From assembly GCA_022446985.1 (NCBI GenBank), contig JAKVBD010000040.1:1-47573 (forward strand): a stretch of 47,573 nt of DNA. The letters run 5' to 3'. Positions 44,241 to 47,573 of this stretch are shown here, in pieces. Made by a program: the position numbers and the translations under genes. Every line of letters begins with the position of its first letter. The stretch's first letter is position 1. Origin of the DNA: Lentisphaerales bacterium. Lineage in GTDB: Bacteria > Verrucomicrobiota > Lentisphaeria > Lentisphaerales > Lentisphaeraceae. The notes beneath the pieces are model-generated. The model made no database searches. It was not told where the DNA came from and worked only from the letters and a program-made list of their open reading frames with translations.

Positions 44241-45432
44241 TGGCGAGGATTCCTTTTTTAAAAAGCTTGGAGACTTCTTCTTCGCTGTAGCCCAGTTCCA
44301 AGGCGACGGCTTTGTTATGTTGTCCTAATTTTGGCGGAAAAGTTTTTAATTGAGGAGGAGTACCTTTTAAGCGCACCGGAGTTCCAAGGAGTTTAAGCTG
44401 GCCAACTTGTGGGTCTTCCATACTGACGATCATGTTGTTGTGGGCAATTTGCGGATCAGCAGCAGCTTCCTGGAAATTGTTGATACGGGCACAAAGAACA
44501 CCTTCGCTTTCGAGTTGTTCCATCCATTCGGAAGTTGGCTTTTTGATGAACTCAGCAGCCAGAGTGGCATTCAATTCCTGTTTGTTTTTGATCTGTAATT
44601 CTTCGGTATAGAACTGGTGCTCTAAAGAAAGGTCACCAAGGCCCATGGCGAGAGAAATATCTCTTAAGGCATTGTCTGAAAAGACCGGAGAAATTTCGAT
44701 GAAACCATTTTTAGTTTTAAAAGCTTTGTTGATCGCCGCTTCGGTACCGCCAACCGCAGCCGGTCGGTCGATTTTTTCACTGTTTAACTGTGAAGCAGCA
44801 TCCCAAGCATGGGCATGAAAAGCAACGCTGAGAAGGTCTGTTGAAACATATTGGCCTTCGCCGGTTCTGAGGCGGTGAGTTAGAGCGGTTAATATTCCGA
44901 CCATAAGGTTGAGGCCAGCAGCATAGTCAATACTTATACCGCCTGGTATGGGCGCTTCATCTTTGTCGAAAAATGTAAACCAACCGCCTTCAGCACGAGC
45001 CATCATGTCATGCCCGGCACGGCCGCGCTCAGCATAAGGTCCGGTATCGCCCCAGCCATTGGATGTAGCAAAGATAAGCGCAGGATTAATTGTTTTGAGG
45101 TCTTCGTAACCAAAGCCGAGTTTTTCCATGACGCCCTGGCGGAAGTTGTGGACCAGGATATCGGCTTTTTCGACCAGTTTCAGGATCACCGCTTTGCCTT
45201 CGTCGGTCTTCATGTTGACGGTGATTGAACGCTTATTGCGGTTGAGATTGGCGAATGGCATGGAGATATCTTTGGTAAATGGTCCCCAGGCACGGCTCCA
45301 GTCACCATTTCCGGGACGTTCTACTTTGATGACATCGGCACCGTAATCGGCGAGGATTTGAGTGCCGACAGGGCCTTGGTAGACGTGGCTGAAATCGAGA
45401 ATGCGAATTCCTTCTAAAGCTTGTTTATTCAT
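44230..45432 (-). CDS. CaiB/BaiF-type (family III) CoA transferase
   Basis: A 400-residue family III CoA transferase, which moves CoA between carboxylic acids through an aspartyl-CoA anhydride. It begins ALEGIRILDFSHVYQGPVGTQILADYGADVIKVERP, the family hallmark. The catalytic Asp is D142 in RAGHDMMARAEGG. An ORF reaching 80 codons further upstream exists but overlaps the hydratase gene and encodes junk-like sequence; the ATG at 45432 has AAGGA before it and lies 1 base after the hydratase stop. It may form a CaiB/CaiD-like pair with the hydratase, activating and then dehydrating or hydrating a small hydroxy acid. The acid itself is unknown. Confidence 0.92.
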   Translation of the reverse strand: MNKQALEGIRILDFSHVYQGPVGTQILADYGADVIKVERPGNGDWSRAWGPFTKDISMPFANLNRNKRSITVNMKTDEGKAVILKLVEKADILVHNFRQGVMEKLGFGYEDLKTINPALIFATSNGWGDTGPYAERGRAGHDMMARAEGGWFTFFDKDEAPIPGGISIDYAAGLNLMVGILTALTHRLRTGEGQYVSTDLLSVAFHAHAWDAASQLNSEKIDRPAAVGGTEAAINKAFKTKNGFIEISPVFSDNALRDISLAMGLGDLSLEHQFYTEELQIKNKQELNATLAAEFIKKPTSEWMEQLESEGVLCARINNFQEAAADPQIAHNNMIVSMEDPQVGQLKLLGTPVRLKGTPPQLKTFPPKLGQHNKAVALELGYSEEEVSKLFKKGILANEY

Positions 45433-45433
45433 A

Positions 45434-46198
45434 TTATTTTTTTCCTTTTTTATTGAGGAAGTCGTGTAGGCGTTGTTTGGTGTCCGAGTCTTGCAGGCAG
45501 CTGATGGAACGGCTGGCTTCGATGTCAGTGTTCTCGTTTCTGGCAGCGCGTTGCTGATCGTTAAGTATGGTTTTGAATTGGCGAATAGCATTGCTATTGC
45601 TGCTTTGGATTGACTGGACAAAGTTTTGTGCTTCGACTTCAAGTTCTGCTTGAGTGCCACAGAAATCAACAAGACCGACCAGGGCAGCTTCTGTGGCAGT
45701 TAACATTTTGCCGCTGTAGAAATAGTATTTCGCTTTAGAAGTACCGAGACGTTGAGGTAGTCTGTGGGTGCCGCCCCAACCGGGGATGAATCCCAGGCCG
45801 GCTTCCGACTGGGCCAGTTTGGCGTTTTCTGAAGCAAAAATAAGGTCACAGGCCATGGCAAGTTCAAGACCGCCACCCATGGCATAACCATTGACGACAG
45901 CAATGACCGGCATGGGTAAATCTTCCAGTCGGTTAAAAACTTTGTGACCTTCTTTGACCCAGTTTTCGATGGTGTCTTCGTTGATGTCTTTGAGGGCATT
46001 GATATTCGCACCGACACAGAAGAAGCGTTCAGATGTGCTTTTGACTAAAACGACATCCGGTTGTTGTATCTCTATTTCTTCCATGCAATAATTTAGCTTT
46101 TGTAAAACATCGAGGTCGAGGGCCGCAGGTTTATTGTCGGCTGGATCGAGGAGCAGGGTGGCGACCTTGTTGTCGATGTAGAGTTGGATATCTGTCAT
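45434..46198 (-). CDS. Enoyl-CoA hydratase/isomerase family protein (crotonase fold)
   Basis: A 254-residue crotonase. The oxyanion-hole segments are FCVGANINAL and YAMGGGLELAMACDLIFA. Both catalytic glutamates of true hydratases seem kept: one in GGGLE, the other in SEAGLGFIPGWGGTHRL. The C-terminal trimerisation helix region follows. It should hydrate or dehydrate a CoA thioester in the cytoplasm. It is coupled to the CoA-transferase gene and lies 36 bases after the prenyltransferase-repeat gene, with AAGGA before the ATG. Confidence 0.92.
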   Translation of the reverse strand: MTDIQLYIDNKVATLLLDPADNKPAALDLDVLQKLNYCMEEIEIQQPDVVLVKSTSERFFCVGANINALKDINEDTIENWVKEGHKVFNRLEDLPMPVIAVVNGYAMGGGLELAMACDLIFASENAKLAQSEAGLGFIPGWGGTHRLPQRLGTSKAKYYFYSGKMLTATEAALVGLVDFCGTQAELEVEAQNFVQSIQSSNSNAIRQFKTILNDQQRAARNENTDIEASRSISCLQDSDTKQRLHDFLNKKGKK

Positions 46199-46234
46199 GT
46201 TTTTCCTTGAGTATTCTTCTTCTGTATCTGGTGT

Positions 46235-47573
46235 TTAGTCGAGGAGGTCGAGGCCTTCTTCTTCGAATGCTGGTTTATGCTGTTTTTTGGCATTTGCCTG
46301 TTTACCGCCAATGGCACCTTTTGAGGAAGGCAGGTAGCGATAATAAACGGTTAGCTGCAGGGCGCAGAGAGTTGTTGCATAAACCTTGGCGGAGAGGTCA
46401 TCCATCGTGCGCGAGTGAAAATCACTTGGGTGTTCCCAGTAACCTTCAGGGTGTTGATTAGCGGTCAGTTCTCTCTGAAATCTCTTATTCCATTTCTTCC
46501 AGTTATTGCCGCCATTCTGGAACATTGCCTGAGTAGCATAGTACCATGAGTAGAGACTTTCCTTAGGAGCATTTTTCCAATGCAGCTTTTCATAGTCAGT
46601 GTCAGCGATTTTTTTAATTTCATCTTTTAGTGCCGGGTCCTGACCTTCGCCAAAAAGCTGCATACAGAGAACACCGACAGCCCGCATAGTGCTTTTGCTT
46701 TTGACGACTGGTTTGGTGCCATCGTAAGGGAAGCCATTGCCGTCATTGGAGTCACCGGCATTTTTCTTCAGCCAACCAAGAGCGCGGTGAATGGCATCTA
46801 CCAGACCTTTTTCTTCACAGCCAGCGCCATAAGCGGCTTTTAGTGCCTGGTAGTTCCAACCGGCTACAGAGAGGTCCTGTTTTTCGTTTTCATTTAAATT
46901 GTATCCATAGTGGTAACTGCCACCTTTCTGCATGCCATCGATGACAAGGCGGATGTTTTTGTTCATCGCCTCTTCGAGCATGTAGACGCCGGTCATAGCG
47001 TAGGCTTCCGCCAGGGCGTAAGTTTTTATAGCGTGGGCGTAAGGCAGCTTTTTATTGTGTTCATGTTTGGCGAGCCACTCCATGGCTTTGCGAACGTTTG
47101 TACCAAAATTTTTGGATGACTGAGTTTCACCATGTGCCAGAAATGTCAGGAGAGCAAGACCTGTATAAGCCTGTGGGAAACCACTGCCCCATGAGCCATC
47201 TGGATTTTGTACTTTGGCCAACCACCAAAGGGCTTTGAGTAAGCTTTGCTGGCCTACCTGTGAACCGCCAAATTTACTGACTGCACTGGAGCGTCCGGCA
47301 GCTGAACGGCCACCAAATACTGAGGGTGAGGCAAAGGCCGACGGTGATACAGTTACGTCAGAAACGGCATCGACGGCACTGTCATCTTCTGTCGATGGGG
47401 CATCATCGCTGACATCTTCAAGAGCTGCGTCATTTGTTTCAACATTTTCCAGAGCGACGCTTGTGAGGATGGGATCAGTTGTGTCGGTATTTTCTACCTC
47501 TTCCGGAACCGGTTCTTCGATTGGCGGAGGTTCTTCAATTTGGATTTCTTCAACTTCTTGCATTTTGACTTCT
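46235..47573 (-). CDS. Prenyltransferase/squalene-oxidase repeat protein, 5' partial
   Basis: The frame is still open at the right edge of the window, so the N-terminus is missing; the upstream residues EVK precede the first visible Met. The visible N-terminal 70 residues are acidic and proline-rich (IEEPPPIEEPVPEEVEN), followed by a Ser/Ala linker. From about residue 100 there are alpha/alpha-toroid repeats of the terpenoid-cyclase fold (LLKALWWLAKVQNPDGSWGSG, LVDAIHRALGWLKKNAGDSNDG, LTANQHPEGYWEHPS). The DxDD motif of true cyclases is not seen. PVC bacteria have many such proteins, sometimes anchored near TonB- or ExbD-like genes; the function is unknown. It precedes the hydratase gene on the same strand. 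Confidence 0.85.
   Translation of the reverse strand, partial: EVKMQEVEEIQIEEPPPIEEPVPEEVENTDTTDPILTSVALENVETNDAALEDVSDDAPSTEDDSAVDAVSDVTVSPSAFASPSVFGGRSAAGRSSAVSKFGGSQVGQQSLLKALWWLAKVQNPDGSWGSGFPQAYTGLALLTFLAHGETQSSKNFGTNVRKAMEWLAKHEHNKKLPYAHAIKTYALAEAYAMTGVYMLEEAMNKNIRLVIDGMQKGGSYHYGYNLNENEKQDLSVAGWNYQALKAAYGAGCEEKGLVDAIHRALGWLKKNAGDSNDGNGFPYDGTKPVVKSKSTMRAVGVLCMQLFGEGQDPALKDEIKKIADTDYEKLHWKNAPKESLYSWYYATQAMFQNGGNNWKKWNKRFQRELTANQHPEGYWEHPSDFHSRTMDDLSAKVYATTLCALQLTVYYRYLPSSKGAIGGKQANAKKQHKPAFEEEGLDLLD

Noticed and set aside
45433..45672. An 80-codon upstream extension of the CoA-transferase gene
   Set aside because: It would overlap the hydratase gene by 239 bases, has low-complexity content, and the ATG at 45432 has a good ribosome-binding site and matches the family start.

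Overview
The window looks like a chromosomal segment of a marine Lentisphaerae bacterium, probably close to Lentisphaera. This is inferred from gene content, not from a marker gene. The support is PVC-superphylum families packed together: three secreted sulfatases, a DUF1592/DUF1552 pair, PVC-type heme-binding (CxxCH) beta-propeller proteins, protein kinases with DWG or DLG in place of DFG, and prepilin-like proteins ending in an H-x9-DG motif. Coding strands alternate in blocks. No tRNA, rRNA, CRISPR array or origin was recognised.

Layout. 0.2-7.0 kb (minus): a heavy-metal efflux operon, read as small Cys-rich secreted protein, TolC-like outer-membrane lipoprotein, His-rich adaptor lipoprotein, RND pump. 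7.1-15.5 kb: housekeeping and small genes, including a Dabb protein, a DUF2007/zinc-ribbon protein, serS, an ArsR-methyltransferase fusion, a REP-type Y1 transposase that has lost its tyrosine, a membrane Ser/Thr kinase, and a DUF2797-methyltransferase-lipoprotein operon. 15.6-17.6 kb: a decay island with a truncated OLD-like ATPase (broken P-loop), an IS transposase remnant and a frameshifted, truncated kinase.

17.8-26.8 kb (plus): an ECF sigma factor, translationally coupled to a FecR-type anti-sigma factor, followed by two large secreted PVC-type heme proteins. The anti-sigma factor and the first heme protein appear to share an NPCBM-like module. The second heme protein (ThuA fusion) carries one in-frame TAG and follows an 8-copy CCCGTT array and a hairpin that masks its ribosome-binding site. 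A second kinase with a leucine-rich C-terminus follows.

29-47.6 kb (minus): a polysaccharide/sulfate-ester type region with a sulfatase, a decayed PHP lipoprotein gene, an AraC regulator, prepilin-like paralogues (one broken by a single TAA) interleaved with DUF1592/DUF1552, and a sulfatase-esterase fusion. An overlapping operon then encodes a prenyltransferase-repeat protein, an enoyl-CoA hydratase, a CaiB-type CoA transferase, a sulfatase and an Nramp-fold transporter lacking both metal-binding motifs.

The most promising candidates for undescribed biology are the sigma/anti-sigma/heme-protein unit with its shared module, and the sulfatase-Nramp-CoA transferase-hydratase operon. At least six genes are visibly broken, three of them (17.3, 24.4 and 34.25 kb) by a single point or one-base lesion in otherwise intact frames, so sequencing quality or recent gene decay must be kept in mind.
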